64,000 nucleotides of DNA from Pseudomonadota bacterium (GCA_021785405.1 JAJYFF010000003.1:43434-107433); one strand, 5' to 3'; shown: positions 47,576 to 56,940, numbered from the stretch's first letter. Program-made: numbers and translations. Notes: generated by a model not told the origin, from the letters alone.

Positions 47576-48156
47576 CGCGGGCACCACCGCGGCACGCCGA
47601 CCGCCATCAGCAACGCCGCGGTCTCGAACAGCGGCAGCCCGACCACGCCCGAATAGCTCCCCTTCAGGTCGCTGACGAACACCGCCGCGTAGCCCTGGAT
47701 CGCGTAACCGCCCGCCTTGCCGCGCGGTTCGCCGGTCCGCCAGTAGGAGCGACGCTCGGCGTCCTCGATCGGTCGGAACGAGACTTCGCTGCGGCTGAGC
47801 TGCGAGCGCAACCCCGCGCTCGAGCGCACCGCGGCCGCGGTGTACACGCGATGCGTCCGGCCGGAGAGCAGCTCGAGCATCGCGACGCCATCGGCCTCGT
47901 CGACCGGCTTGCCGAGGATCCGACCGTCGATCTCGACGGTCGTGTCGGCCCCGAGCACGGGCGCGTCGCCGGTCCGCGCCCAGACGGCATCGGCCTTGTG
48001 CTCGGCGAGTCGGCGCACGTAGGACTCCGGCGACTCCGCGGCGCGTGGCGATTCGTCGACGTCCGCCTCGACCGTGCGGAACGGCACGCCGATCTGCGCG
48101 AGCAGTTCACGACGCCGCGGCGACGCCGAGGCCAGGTAGATGTATTCCGCGAGCAT
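47572..48156 (-). CDS. maf: Maf nucleoside-triphosphate pyrophosphatase
   Basis: This 194-residue house-cleaning enzyme has IYLASASPRRRELLAQIG, VDESP, LGADTTVEIDGRILGKPVD and GKAGGYAIQGYAAVFV. The dTTP/UTP-type (YhdE) subgroup is likely from its place beside rng. It hydrolyses non-canonical or modified NTPs and can inhibit septation when abundant. Confidence 0.95.
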   Translation of the reverse strand: MLAEYIYLASASPRRRELLAQIGVPFRTVEADVDESPRAAESPESYVRRLAEHKADAVWARTGDAPVLGADTTVEIDGRILGKPVDEADGVAMLELLSGRTHRVYTAAAVRSSAGLRSQLSRSEVSFRPIEDAERRSYWRTGEPRGKAGGYAIQGYAAVFVSDLKGSYSGVVGLPLFETAALLMAVGVPRWCPR

Positions 48157-48199
48157 CGCGGTCAGGATAGCCGAAACGGGCCCGCGCCCGCGACGGCGC

Positions 48200-48670
48200 T
48201 CACGCGCGATGGTAAGGATGGCCCGCGAGGATGCTCGCCGCGCGGTAGAGCTGCTCGGCGACCAGCACCCGCACCAAGCCGTGCGGGAAGGTGAGCGGCG
48301 ACAGCGACCAGCGAAACTCCGCGCGACCGAGGCACGCCGGCGCCAACCCGTCCGGGCCGCCGATCAGCAACGCGAGCGACCGGCCCGCCTGCAACCGCCG
48401 CGCGAGCCACTCGGCGAGCTGCGCGGTACCGAGCGCGGTCCCCGCGACGTCCAGCGCGACGACGTGGTCGTCCGCGCGCAAGGCCGCGAGCATCGCCGCC
48501 CCTTCGCGGGCGACCGCCGAGTGCGCCGGTTCGCCGTCGCGCCGTGGCGCGACCGGAATCTCGACGAGTTCGAGGGTGAGCGGCCGGCGCAGCCGTCGCT
48601 GGTAGTCATGGAACCCGGCGCCCACCCACTCCGGCAGACGCGTGCCGGCGGCGATGAGCCGGCACCTCAT
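48200..48670 (-). CDS. rlmH: 23S rRNA pseudouridine-1915 N3-methyltransferase
   Basis: This 156-residue SPOUT methyltransferase has ALDVAGTALGTAQLAEWL, LALLIGGPDGLAP and the knot end LTFPHGLVRVLVAEQLYRAASILAGHPYHR. It acts on the assembled 70S ribosome in helix 69. It follows rsfS, the standard order. Confidence 0.97.
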   Translation of the reverse strand: MRCRLIAAGTRLPEWVGAGFHDYQRRLRRPLTLELVEIPVAPRRDGEPAHSAVAREGAAMLAALRADDHVVALDVAGTALGTAQLAEWLARRLQAGRSLALLIGGPDGLAPACLGRAEFRWSLSPLTFPHGLVRVLVAEQLYRAASILAGHPYHRA

Positions 48671-48692
48671 GGGTCGCGATGCGCGCGGTCGC

Positions 48693-49136
48693 TCAGCCGT
48701 GACCGCCCGGGCGCTTCACCGATTTGATGTCCCACAGCTTCTCCAGGCCGTAGAACTCCCGCACGCGCGGCAGCATCACGTGCACGATCGTGTCGTCGAG
48801 ATCGATCAAGACCCATTCGCCGTCACGCAGCCCCTCGACGCCGTGCGGCCGGAAACCGGCCTCCTTCGCCTTCTGGACGACGCGCTCGGCGATGGAGCGC
48901 ACATGGCGATCCGAATTCCCGCTCGCGATCACCATCCGATCGGCGATGTCCGTGACGCCGCGCACGTCGAGCTCGGTGATCGACTGCGCCTTCATGTCGA
49001 CCAGCGCGTCGCGGATCACCGCATCGATCGTCGGTCTCGCGGGAGCAGGCTTCACGGCGACGCGGCGACGCGGCGACGCGGTCCTCTTCTTCACCGGCCG
49101 CTTCTTTGCGGCCACCGTCTTCTTCTTGGAACTCAC
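48693..49136 (-). CDS. rsfS: ribosomal silencing factor RsfS with a basic N-terminal extension
   Basis: This 147-residue protein has a normal RsfS domain from about residue 36 (IRDALVDMKAQSITELDVRG, FVIASGNSDRHV-like, WVLIDLDDTIVHVM). It is preceded by about 35 residues very rich in Lys, Arg and Ala (SSKKKTVAAKKRPVKKR). The E. coli protein has only about 105 residues. RsfS binds L14 and blocks subunit joining in starvation. The GTG start at 49136 overlaps the nadD stop (GTGA), which supports the long form. Confidence 0.93.
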   Translation of the reverse strand: MSSKKKTVAAKKRPVKKRTASPRRRVAVKPAPARPTIDAVIRDALVDMKAQSITELDVRGVTDIADRMVIASGNSDRHVRSIAERVVQKAKEAGFRPHGVEGLRDGEWVLIDLDDTIVHVMLPRVREFYGLEKLWDIKSVKRPGGHG

Positions 49137-49783
49137 TGATTGACCCGTGTTTTGGAGTAACAGTTCGCCTCGATGATCAGCTGCCGCACCGCATCGGGCA
49201 TCAAATAACGCGGATCGCGTCCCATCGCGATCGACTGTCGAACGTCGGTCGAGGAGATTTCGAGTTGCGTGACCGCGTGGACGAAGATGCAGCCGGCGCG
49301 CGATTCGTGCAGGTCGCCGATGCGTCCCGTCCCGTGGTCGACAAGCAATTCGCCGAGCGGACCCATGCCCGGCGCACGCCAGCCCGGGCGGTGGGCGACC
49401 ACCAGGTGCGCGAGCTGCAGGAGCTCGCGCCACTGGTACCACTTCGGCAGGCTGAGGAACGCGTCCATCCCGACGATCATGCACAGGCTCCGGTCGGGGT
49501 TTTCGTGACGCAGCTCCGCGAGCGTCTCGACCGAGTACGACGGTCCCGACTTGCGTATCTCGCGATCGTCGACGACGAACCCCGGCTGACCCTCGATCGC
49601 CGCCTCGACCATGCGCAATCGCAGCGCCGGCTCGGCGAGGGGCCGCTCGCGGTGCGGTGGATTGCCCGCCGGCACGAAGCGGATCTCGCGCAAGCGCAAC
49701 GCTTGCTGTAGCTCGAAGGCGGTGCGCAGGTGCGCGTAGTGGATCGGATCGAACGTGCCGCCGAAGATGCCCATCGGGTTCAT
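49133..49783 (-). CDS. nadD: nicotinate-mononucleotide adenylyltransferase
   Basis: This 216-residue enzyme makes deamido-NAD. It has the nucleotidyltransferase motif GIFGGTFDPIHYAHL, VPAGNPPHRE, a SLCMIVGMDAFLSLPKW block and ISSTDVRQ near the end. The start is at MNPMGIFGG, overlapping the holA stop as ATGA. The N-terminal extension in the open frame is a shadow. Confidence 0.96.
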   Translation of the reverse strand: MNPMGIFGGTFDPIHYAHLRTAFELQQALRLREIRFVPAGNPPHRERPLAEPALRLRMVEAAIEGQPGFVVDDREIRKSGPSYSVETLAELRHENPDRSLCMIVGMDAFLSLPKWYQWRELLQLAHLVVAHRPGWRAPGMGPLGELLVDHGTGRIGDLHESRAGCIFVHAVTQLEISSTDVRQSIAMGRDPRYLMPDAVRQLIIEANCYSKTRVNQ

Positions 49784-50799
49784 CCGGCTACCCTGCCTGA
49801 AACGCGCGGCGGTTGCAAAACGCCGGCGAGCGCCGCGGTGAGCCCCGCGAGCTCGGTCCACGGATCGCCCGACGCGACGCCTTTCACGACCCGGTCCGCG
49901 CGCGCAGCGGCCATGAGCAACGCGGGCAGCGACAACGCGTCGAGCCGCGCGAGCGCCCGCTCGGACGGCGTCCCCGCCTGGCTCCAGCCGCCACGCTCGG
50001 GCGCGCGTTGGCCGCGCCGCTCACGCGCTTGCCACAAGCCGCGCAGTTCGCGGACCAACGCCCATAGAACGAGCGCGGGCTCCCGGCCTTCGCTACGCAA
50101 TCCCTCCAGGATGCGCAACGCGCGAGCCGCATCGCCGTCGGCCGCGGAGGCGGCGAGCTGGAACACGTCGTAGCGAGCGCTGTCGGCGACCACGCGTCGC
50201 GCAAGCTCGAGATCGATGCGCTCACCGTTCGCGAGCAACACCAGATTGTCGAGCTCCTGCTTCGCGGCGAGCAAATTGCCTTCGACGCGATCGGCGATCA
50301 ACCGCGCCGCCTCGACGTCGAGATCGTGACCGAGCCGCCGCGCGCGCCCGCGCAGCCAGTTCGGCAGTTGGTCGATGCCGACCGCCTTGGCGGTGACCCA
50401 GACGCCGTGCTCGCCGATCCCGCGAACCCACGCAGCGTCGGCCGTCTTGCGGTCGAGCTTGCCGGTCACCAGCAGCAGCACCAGATCCGGGGGCGGATGC
50501 GCGACGAACTCGGCGATCAGCGCCGCACCCTTGTCTGGCTTGCCGCTCGGCAGGCGCAGTTCGAAGAGGCGCCGATCGGCGAACAGCGAAGGGGAGCGGA
50601 TCTCCTCGCGCAGGTCGTCCCAGGCGAAGCTGCGATCGACGTCGAACACCCGCCGATCCGTGAACCCGGCGGCGCGGACCGCCGCGCGAATCGCGTCCGC
50701 CGCCTCCCCGACCAGCAGCGGCTCGTCACCGGACACCAGGTACGCGGGCGCGGGACCGCGCGCGAGCGCGCGGTCCAATTGCTCGACGGTCAGGCGCAT
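49780..50799 (-). CDS. holA: DNA polymerase III delta subunit
   Basis: This 339-residue clamp-loader subunit has AYLVSGDEPLLVGEAADAIR, FELRLPSGKPDKGA, RVEGNLLAAKQELDNLVLL and a C-terminal helical collar (ALRILEGLRSEGREPALVLWALVRELR). The start is at MRLTVEQLDRAL. In many relatives leuS-lptE lie upstream, but here a 210-base gap and divergent hinT do. It leads holA-nadD-rsfS-rlmH. Confidence 0.96.
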   Translation of the reverse strand: MRLTVEQLDRALARGPAPAYLVSGDEPLLVGEAADAIRAAVRAAGFTDRRVFDVDRSFAWDDLREEIRSPSLFADRRLFELRLPSGKPDKGAALIAEFVAHPPPDLVLLLVTGKLDRKTADAAWVRGIGEHGVWVTAKAVGIDQLPNWLRGRARRLGHDLDVEAARLIADRVEGNLLAAKQELDNLVLLANGERIDLELARRVVADSARYDVFQLAASAADGDAARALRILEGLRSEGREPALVLWALVRELRGLWQARERRGQRAPERGGWSQAGTPSERALARLDALSLPALLMAAARADRVVKGVASGDPWTELAGLTAALAGVLQPPRVSGRVAG

Positions 50800-51009
50800 G
50801 GCGTGCCGGGCACCCGTCGGGCGCGGATCACCGTCTCTGTCGATGCCGTTTCCGCCACGGCCCGCAGTGTAGCCGGATCGAAGTCCGCCTGCGCGGGGCA
50901 CCGGCTACGGCGTGGATGTTGCTATGCAGCAATGCGGCGATCGAACGGGCCCGCCGCGGTTCCTGATAATCTTCGCTGGAGCGCTCCTTCGCACAACGAG
51001 GTTCTGCGG

Positions 51010-51357
51010 ATGCCGACGATATTCGAGAAGATCATCGCCGGAGAGCTGCCCGCGACGATCGTGCATCGCGACGACCAGGTGGTCGCGTTCCACGACATCC
51101 GGCCGGCGGCACCGGTCCACGTGTTGATCGTCCCCCACAAGCCGATCCCGACGCTCGACGACGTCGCCGACGAGGATCAGGGACTGATGGGGCACATGGT
51201 GCTCGTCGCACGCGACCTCGCCCGCCGGTTCGGCATCGCGCAAAGCGGCTACCGGCTGATCTTCAACTGCAACGCGCACGGCGGTCAGGAAGTCTACCAC
51301 CTGCACCTGCACCTGATCGGCGGCCGACCGCTCGGACGGATGGTCGCGCAGCCTTAA
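51010..51357 (+). CDS. hinT: HinT-type histidine-triad protein
   Basis: This 115-residue protein has TIFEKIIAGELPATIVHRDD, FHDIRPAAPVHVLIVPHKPI and the full triad YHLHLHLIGG. HinT hydrolyses nucleoside phosphoramidates and aminoacyl-adenylates. A GAGG site lies 8 bases ahead of the ATG. GATAAT at 50965-50970 may be the -10. It is followed by pip after 22 bases. Confidence 0.96.
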   Translation: MPTIFEKIIAGELPATIVHRDDQVVAFHDIRPAAPVHVLIVPHKPIPTLDDVADEDQGLMGHMVLVARDLARRFGIAQSGYRLIFNCNAHGGQEVYHLHLHLIGGRPLGRMVAQP

Positions 51358-51379
51358 GATTGCTCTCGAGGAACAGCCG

Positions 51380-52504
51380 ATGTCGAACAAGAAGAAGACG
51401 GCCACCCGACGATCCACGACCCCGAAGAGCGCCGTGCGCAAGGCGCCGCGCGCCGCAGCGCGCGCCGTCGCGAAACCGACGCCGACGCGCAAGGCGCGGG
51501 TCCACAGGCCGGCCGCCGTTGCACCGACGACGCGTGCGCCCGGCGACGCGGTCGCGCGCCGCGGCCTGTACCCCGCGATCGAACCCTATCGGCGTGGGTA
51601 CCTGCGGGTCTCGGAGCTGCACGAACTCTATTTCGAGGAAAGCGGCAACCCGGCCGGCAAACCCGCGGTGTTCCTGCACGGTGGCCCGGGGGCGGGCGCG
51701 GACGCCCGTGCGCGCCAGTTCTTCGATCCGCGCCACTATCGCATCGTCGTGTTCGATCAGCGCGGCTGTGGGCGGAGCCGGCCGAGCGCGAACCTCGTCG
51801 AGAACACGACCTGGCACCTGGTCGCCGACGTCGAGCGCTTGCGCAAGCACCTCGGCATCGATCGGTGGCTGGTGTTCGGAGGCTCCTGGGGCAGCACCCT
51901 CGCGCTCGCGTACGCCGAGACCCACCCGGAACGGGTCAGCGAGCTCGTGCTGCGCGGGATCTTCCTGCTGCGCCAGGCGGAGATCCGCTGGATGTACCAG
52001 CAAGGGGCCTCGGCGATCTATCCCGACCGCTGGGAGGCGTATCGGGACGCGATCCCCGCGGACGAACGCGACGACTTCCTCGGCGCCTATCATCGTCGCC
52101 TGACCGGCACCGATCATCGCGCGGCGGTCGCGGCGGCCCGCGCTTGGTCGGTCTGGGAAGCCTCGACGAGCTTCCTGCGCAGCAACGCCGACAACATTGC
52201 CCGCTGGTCGGAGGCCGAGTTCGCGCTCGCGATCGCACGGATCGAGTGTCATTATTTCGTCAATCGCGGCTTTCTGCGCAGCGAGACGCAGTTGCTCGAC
52301 GACGTGACGCGGATTCGGCACGTCCCGGCGACGATCGTGCAAGGCCGTTACGACGTCGTCTGCCCCGCGACGAGCGCGTGGGACCTGCATCGCGCCTGGC
52401 CCGAAGCGGAAATGCGCCTCGTCGCGGATGCCGGTCACTCCGCGTTCGAGCCGGGGATCACGCACGAACTGGTGCTGGCGACGGATCGCTATCGCAGCCG
52501 CTGA
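51380..52504 (+). CDS. pip: proline iminopeptidase with a histone-like basic N-terminus
   Basis: This 374-residue alpha/beta hydrolase has GGPGAG (oxyanion), FDQRGCGRS, the nucleophile in FGGSWGSTL (S169), GRYDVVCP (Asp) and AGHSAFEP (His). It removes N-terminal proline. The family normally starts near residue 60 (GLYPAIEPY). The first 55 residues here are Lys/Arg/Ala/Pro/Thr rich (SNKKKTATRRSTTPK...), with no hydrophobic core and so not a signal peptide. The frame and start are supported by a GAGGAACAGCCG leader, but an internal start cannot be excluded. Confidence 0.92.
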   Translation: MSNKKKTATRRSTTPKSAVRKAPRAAARAVAKPTPTRKARVHRPAAVAPTTRAPGDAVARRGLYPAIEPYRRGYLRVSELHELYFEESGNPAGKPAVFLHGGPGAGADARARQFFDPRHYRIVVFDQRGCGRSRPSANLVENTTWHLVADVERLRKHLGIDRWLVFGGSWGSTLALAYAETHPERVSELVLRGIFLLRQAEIRWMYQQGASAIYPDRWEAYRDAIPADERDDFLGAYHRRLTGTDHRAAVAAARAWSVWEASTSFLRSNADNIARWSEAEFALAIARIECHYFVNRGFLRSETQLLDDVTRIRHVPATIVQGRYDVVCPATSAWDLHRAWPEAEMRLVADAGHSAFEPGITHELVLATDRYRSR

Positions 52505-52605
52505 GGCCCGCGCGTCGCCCTCGCCGCGCGTCCTGCGAATCTCGTATGATCCTCGCGCGAACCGCACTGCCGTAGGGGAGAGGCCGTCTGGAAATCGGGG
52601 ATGGA

Positions 52606-54075
52606 ATGCGCCAGTCCGACCGGGATGACGCTCAGCTTCGCGCCCTGGGCTACGAGTCGCACTTCGACCGAACCATGTCGAAGTGGGAGAACTTCTCGCT
52701 CGGGTTCACCTACCTGTCGCCGGTCGTCGGCGTGTACACGATCTTCGCGAGCGCGTTCGCGGCGGGTGGACCGCCGATGTGGTGGACCTACGTGATCGTC
52801 GGTGTCGGTCAGTGGCTCGTGAGCCTCGTGTTCGGCGAGATCGTCTCGCAGTTCCCGATCTCCGGCGGCCTGTACCCGTGGGCGCGCCGGCTGGTGGGCA
52901 AGCGCTGGGCGTGGATGGCCGGCTGGGTGTACGGCTGGGCGCTGTGTTGCACGATGGCGGGCGTCGCGACCGGCGCGGCGCCGTTCGTGGCGCAAGCGTT
53001 CGGCCTCGAGGTCACGCCGGTCGCCGCGACCGCGATCGCGCTCGTGCTGCTCGCGGCGACGACCGCGCTGAACTTGAGTGGCACCCGCCTGCTCGCGCGC
53101 GTGGCGCTGGTGGGGTTCGTCTGCGAACTGGTCGGCGCGCTCGTGGTCGGCGGCTATTTGCTGCTGTTCGCACGTCACCAGCCGCTGTCGATCCTGCTCG
53201 ACACGCACTTCGTCGCGCCGCACGGCGCGTACTGGCCCGCGTTCCTCGCGTCCTCGCTCGCGGCGATGTTCTGTTACTACGGCTTCGAGGCCTGCGGCGA
53301 CGTCGCCGAGGAGACGCCCGACGCGAGTCGGATGATCCCGAAGGCGATGCGCATGACGATCTACATCGGCGGTGCGGCGGCTTGCTGGGTCTGCCTCGCG
53401 TTCGTGCTCGCGATCCCGAACGTGCCGGCCGCGATCTCGGGCGCGGATCCGGATCCGATCACGACCTTGCTGCGGCTCGCGATGGGCGACGCGGGTTTCC
53501 GCGCGGTGATCGGCGTGGTGCTGATCTCGTTCGTGTCCTGCCTGCTGAGCCTGCAGGCGGCGGCGAGCCGCTTGATCTATGCGTACGCGCGCGACCAGAT
53601 GATCGCCGGTAGCGGCTTCCTCGGTCGACTCTCGCCCGGGAGACACGTGCCCTCGAACGCGCTGCTCGTGATGGGTGCGATCCCGGCGTTGATCGCGCTC
53701 ACCGGGCTCTGGCTGCAGGACGCGATCGCGACGATCATCAGCTTCGCGGCGATCGGCATCTACGTCGCGTTCCAGATGATCGTGCTCGGCGCCCTGTACG
53801 CACGCACCCGCGGCTGGCGGCCCTCGGGTCCATTCCGCCTCGGACGCAAGGGCTGGATCGTGAACGCGCTCGCGCTCGCCTACGGCGTCTCGGCGATCGC
53901 GAACATCCTGTGGCCGCGCAATCCTGGGCAACCGTGGTACGCGAACTACGCGATGATCGTCACCACGATCGGCGTGCTCGCGTTCGGGCTCCTGTACATG
54001 ATCGCCGCCCGTCCGTACGAACGAGGCACGGCCCCGGCCGGCGACGCCCATCGCTTGAGTTCGGAGAGCGCCTGA
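52606..54075 (+). CDS. APC-superfamily amino acid/amine permease
   Basis: This 489-residue protein has about 12 membrane segments. It opens with ALGYESHFDRTMSKWENFSLGFTYLSP and SGGLYPWARRLVGKRWAWMAGW, typical of the ACT subgroup that includes GABA and choline permeases. CYYGFEACGDVAEETPDAS is the TM6/loop motif. The substrate is unknown. It is immediately followed by a second permease, which suggests paired uptake. Confidence 0.88.
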   Translation: MRQSDRDDAQLRALGYESHFDRTMSKWENFSLGFTYLSPVVGVYTIFASAFAAGGPPMWWTYVIVGVGQWLVSLVFGEIVSQFPISGGLYPWARRLVGKRWAWMAGWVYGWALCCTMAGVATGAAPFVAQAFGLEVTPVAATAIALVLLAATTALNLSGTRLLARVALVGFVCELVGALVVGGYLLLFARHQPLSILLDTHFVAPHGAYWPAFLASSLAAMFCYYGFEACGDVAEETPDASRMIPKAMRMTIYIGGAAACWVCLAFVLAIPNVPAAISGADPDPITTLLRLAMGDAGFRAVIGVVLISFVSCLLSLQAAASRLIYAYARDQMIAGSGFLGRLSPGRHVPSNALLVMGAIPALIALTGLWLQDAIATIISFAAIGIYVAFQMIVLGALYARTRGWRPSGPFRLGRKGWIVNALALAYGVSAIANILWPRNPGQPWYANYAMIVTTIGVLAFGLLYMIAARPYERGTAPAGDAHRLSSESA

Positions 54076-54076
54076 G

Positions 54077-55510
54077 ATGGACCTGCACGACCCGGCGGTC
54101 ACCGCGAACGCCGTCGCCGGCGGATCGTCGCCGTCGTCACCGCACGGCGGCCTGAGCCGTACGCTGAAGGCGCGCCATCTCACGATGATCTCGATCGGCG
54201 GGATCATCGGTGCGGGGCTGTTCGTCGGCAGCAGCACCGCGATCATCGCCGCCGGTCCCGCGAGCTTCCTGAGCTACCTGATCACCGGCGTGCTGATCCT
54301 CGTGATGATGCGCATGCTCGGCGAGATGGCGACCAGCTTGCCGAACGTGCGCAGCTTCACGGAGTTCGCGCGGGCCGGCCTCGGCGACGGCGCCGGCTTC
54401 GTGGTCGGCTGGCTCTACTGGTACTTCTGGGTGCTGGTGGTCCCCGTCGAGGCGATCGCGGGCGCGAAGATCCTGCAACATTGGTTGCCGTTCTCCCCGC
54501 TCGAGATCGGCGTCGGCCTGATGGCGATCATGACCGGCGTGAACCTGATGTCGGCCCGCTCGTACGCGGAATTCGAGTTCTGGTTCGCGTCGATCAAGGT
54601 CGCCGCGATCCTCGTGTTCATCGTGACCGCGGCCGCGTACGCGTTCGGCTGGACCTCGCCGGCCGGGCCGACGTTCGGCAACCTGGTCGCTCACGGCGGC
54701 TTCGCGCCACACGGCTGGATCGCGGTGGTCGCGACCGTGCCCACGGTGTTCTTCGCGATGACCGGGGCCGAGATCACGACGATCGCGGCCGCGGAGTCGT
54801 CGGAGCCGGGCAAGGCGGTCGCGAAGATGAGCGTCACGGTGATCTGGCGGATCCTCTTCTTCTACGTGCTGTCGATCTTCTTCATCGTGAGCGTGGCGTC
54901 CTGGACCCAGGTCCGCTCGGGCGAGTCCCCGTTCACGCTCGCGCTCGATGCGATGGGGATTCCGCTCGCCGGCACGCTGATGAGCATGGTCATACTCACC
55001 GCGGTGCTCTCCTGTCTGAATTCCGCGTTCTACGTGAGCTCGCGCGTACTGTTCGTGCTCGCCGAACGTGGTGACGCACCGCAGCGACTGGTGCGCCTCA
55101 ACCGGCGCCGGGTACCGACCGGATCGGTGCTGATCGGCGCGACCGCCGGATTCCTCGGGATCATCGCCGCGACCGAGACGCCGCAGGCGGTGTTCGACTT
55201 CCTGGTGAGTTCCTCGGGTGCGTTGATCGTCTTCGTCTACATGCTGACCGCGCTCGCGCAGATCCGCTTGCGCAAGCGGCGTGAGCGGGCGGGCGAACCG
55301 CGCCCGGTGATTCAGGTGTGGTTGTTCCCCTGGCTCAGCTTCGCCGCGCTCGGCGCGATGGCGGCCGTTCTGATCGCGATGGCGTTCACACCGGGGATGC
55401 AGCGCGACTTCTACACCAGCTGTCTGACGTTCGCGGTCGCGAGCGGTGCCTATGGGTTGATCCATGGACGCCGGCGGCGCATGCCGACTCGCCGCGGCGC
55501 CGGGGCCTGA
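54077..55510 (+). CDS. amino acid permease, AAT/GabP family
   Basis: This 477-residue permease has about 12 membrane segments. It has LKARHLTMISIGGIIGAGLFVGSS near the start and FFAMTGAEITTIAAAESSEPGKAV in TM6-7, hallmarks of the AAT family (GabP, AroP, ProY). It starts 2 bases after the other permease and ends before a strong terminator. The substrate is not assigned. Confidence 0.9.
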   Translation: MDLHDPAVTANAVAGGSSPSSPHGGLSRTLKARHLTMISIGGIIGAGLFVGSSTAIIAAGPASFLSYLITGVLILVMMRMLGEMATSLPNVRSFTEFARAGLGDGAGFVVGWLYWYFWVLVVPVEAIAGAKILQHWLPFSPLEIGVGLMAIMTGVNLMSARSYAEFEFWFASIKVAAILVFIVTAAAYAFGWTSPAGPTFGNLVAHGGFAPHGWIAVVATVPTVFFAMTGAEITTIAAAESSEPGKAVAKMSVTVIWRILFFYVLSIFFIVSVASWTQVRSGESPFTLALDAMGIPLAGTLMSMVILTAVLSCLNSAFYVSSRVLFVLAERGDAPQRLVRLNRRRVPTGSVLIGATAGFLGIIAATETPQAVFDFLVSSSGALIVFVYMLTALAQIRLRKRRERAGEPRPVIQVWLFPWLSFAALGAMAAVLIAMAFTPGMQRDFYTSCLTFAVASGAYGLIHGRRRRMPTRRGAGA

Positions 55511-55689
55511 CCGGCCCCCTCGGTCGAGTTGAAAATTTCTTCATTGACCGTGAGAAAGAGTACGCCAGGGGGCGGAGGCGTTTTGGCATCATGGACCCCG
55601 TTCCCGAGGCCCATGCCGACCGGGGACGCGGTTTAGGATCCATTCGCCCCGGCAAGCCAGCCAACTCCCCCGTCGGCGCGAACATCCAA

Positions 55690-55727
55690 CGGCGCGAGCG
55701 ATCCATCGTCTCGCGCCGAATTTTTTT
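55690..55727 (+). terminator. Rho-independent terminator after the permease pair
   Basis: A perfect 9-bp GC-rich stem (CGGCGCGAG / CTCGCGCCG) with an 11-base loop is followed by AATTTTTTT. It is the clearest intrinsic terminator in the window. The 180 bases between the permease stop and this hairpin hold no convincing gene and are unusually AT-rich at first (GAAAATTTCTTCATTG). Confidence 0.88.
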
Positions 55728-55731
55728 CACC

Positions 55732-56940
55732 TCAGGCCGCGTGGACACCCCGGCGGAGCAACCCACCGGCGGGCCGCAGCCCCGCGCTGTCGGGGAAGAC
55801 CACCCGCGCGAGCACCTCTTCGGACATTCCGAGGTGGGTGGCGAGCACGCCCTTGAACACCACGCGCTGATCGGTCGTCGCATGGATGTCGCGGTGCTGA
55901 TAGAGATCTTCAGGTCGCATGCCGGGCCACTGGCCGCCGACCCGCCCGCCGTCGACGGCGCCACCGAGCAAGAACATCGCGCCACCGGTCCCATGATCGG
56001 TGCCCCCGGTGCCATTGACGCGCGCGGTCCGCCCGAACTCGGTGACGACGATCGCCACGGTGCGCGACCAGACCGGCAGGACCGCGTCGTGGAACGCGTG
56101 CACGGCGCGATCGAGTTCGGCGAGCTTGCGCGTCAGGATCGCCGCTTGATTCGCATGCGTGTCCCAACCGTAGTCCTCGACGAAGACGATCCGCGGACCG
56201 CCGCGGCGCGCGAGGAAGGCGCCCGCGGCGGCGAAGATCGTCGGCAGGCGTTGACCGATCGCGAGCTGCGCGCCGCGGATCCGCCCGTCGATTCCCGTCT
56301 CCTCACCCTGCTCGGCGATCGCGTCGGCGAAGGCCCCGGCGAGGGCCTCATCCTCGCCGTACAAGGGTTCGAGTCGCTGTAGCAATATGGGATTCACTCG
56401 ATTCGGCAGCGGGGGTGACCAGGCGTCGATCGGCGCGGGACCCCGCATGATCAATGGCGTCACGGCGGTGGCCGACAGGCCTTGCTGATGGCAGGCACCC
56501 ACGGCTCGGTTGAGCCAGCCGGTCTCGGCGCCGGACGGCGAGTTCGTGCCGTTCTCGACGCAATCCTGGGCTTCGAAATGCGACCGCCCCCAGTAAGGCG
56601 GCGCCGCCGCCACGATCGGCAGAAAGTCGCGTTGCGCGTACAGGCGCGCGCAGAACCCGAGCGACGGATGCAGCGCGAAGGTCCCATCGAGCGCGAACGC
56701 GGCGCCACCGGCGGCGGTCGGTCCCGCCGGCGACAACGCGAGCGCGCCGCGCAATGGCGCATAGCCGGGATCCCCCACCGGCGGGACCGCGTGCACGCCG
56801 TCGAGACCGCCCCGCAGCAACACGAACATCAGGCGGGGGCCGGCGGGATTCGCGGCCCAGCTCGGCGGCGCCCAGCCGGCGAACGAGGCGGCCCCCAGAC
56901 CGCAGCCGATCATCGTCAACAGATCGCGGCGAGTGGTCAT
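55732..56940 (-). CDS. DUF1501 Tat-exported protein
   Basis: This 402-residue protein has a twin-arginine signal (TTRRDLLTMIGCGLG, then a hydrophobic run ending PSWAA). DUF1501 marks follow: RLMFVLLRGGLDGVHAVPPV, DYGWDTHANQ, VVTEFGRTARVNGTGGTDHGTGGAMFLLGG. The fold is related to alkaline phosphatase/sulfatase-like enzymes, but activity is not established. Its start overlaps the DUF1800 stop (TGATG). Such pairs are common in environmental bacteria. The product probably works in the periplasm. Confidence 0.92.
   Translation of the reverse strand: MTTRRDLLTMIGCGLGAASFAGWAPPSWAANPAGPRLMFVLLRGGLDGVHAVPPVGDPGYAPLRGALALSPAGPTAAGGAAFALDGTFALHPSLGFCARLYAQRDFLPIVAAAPPYWGRSHFEAQDCVENGTNSPSGAETGWLNRAVGACHQQGLSATAVTPLIMRGPAPIDAWSPPLPNRVNPILLQRLEPLYGEDEALAGAFADAIAEQGEETGIDGRIRGAQLAIGQRLPTIFAAAGAFLARRGGPRIVFVEDYGWDTHANQAAILTRKLAELDRAVHAFHDAVLPVWSRTVAIVVTEFGRTARVNGTGGTDHGTGGAMFLLGGAVDGGRVGGQWPGMRPEDLYQHRDIHATTDQRVVFKGVLATHLGMSEEVLARVVFPDSAGLRPAGGLLRRGVHAA

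Noticed and set aside
50917-50932. TTGCT-ATGC-AGCAA inverted repeat between holA and hinT as an operator
   Set aside because: A 5-bp repeat is expected by chance. No second copy and no matching regulator.
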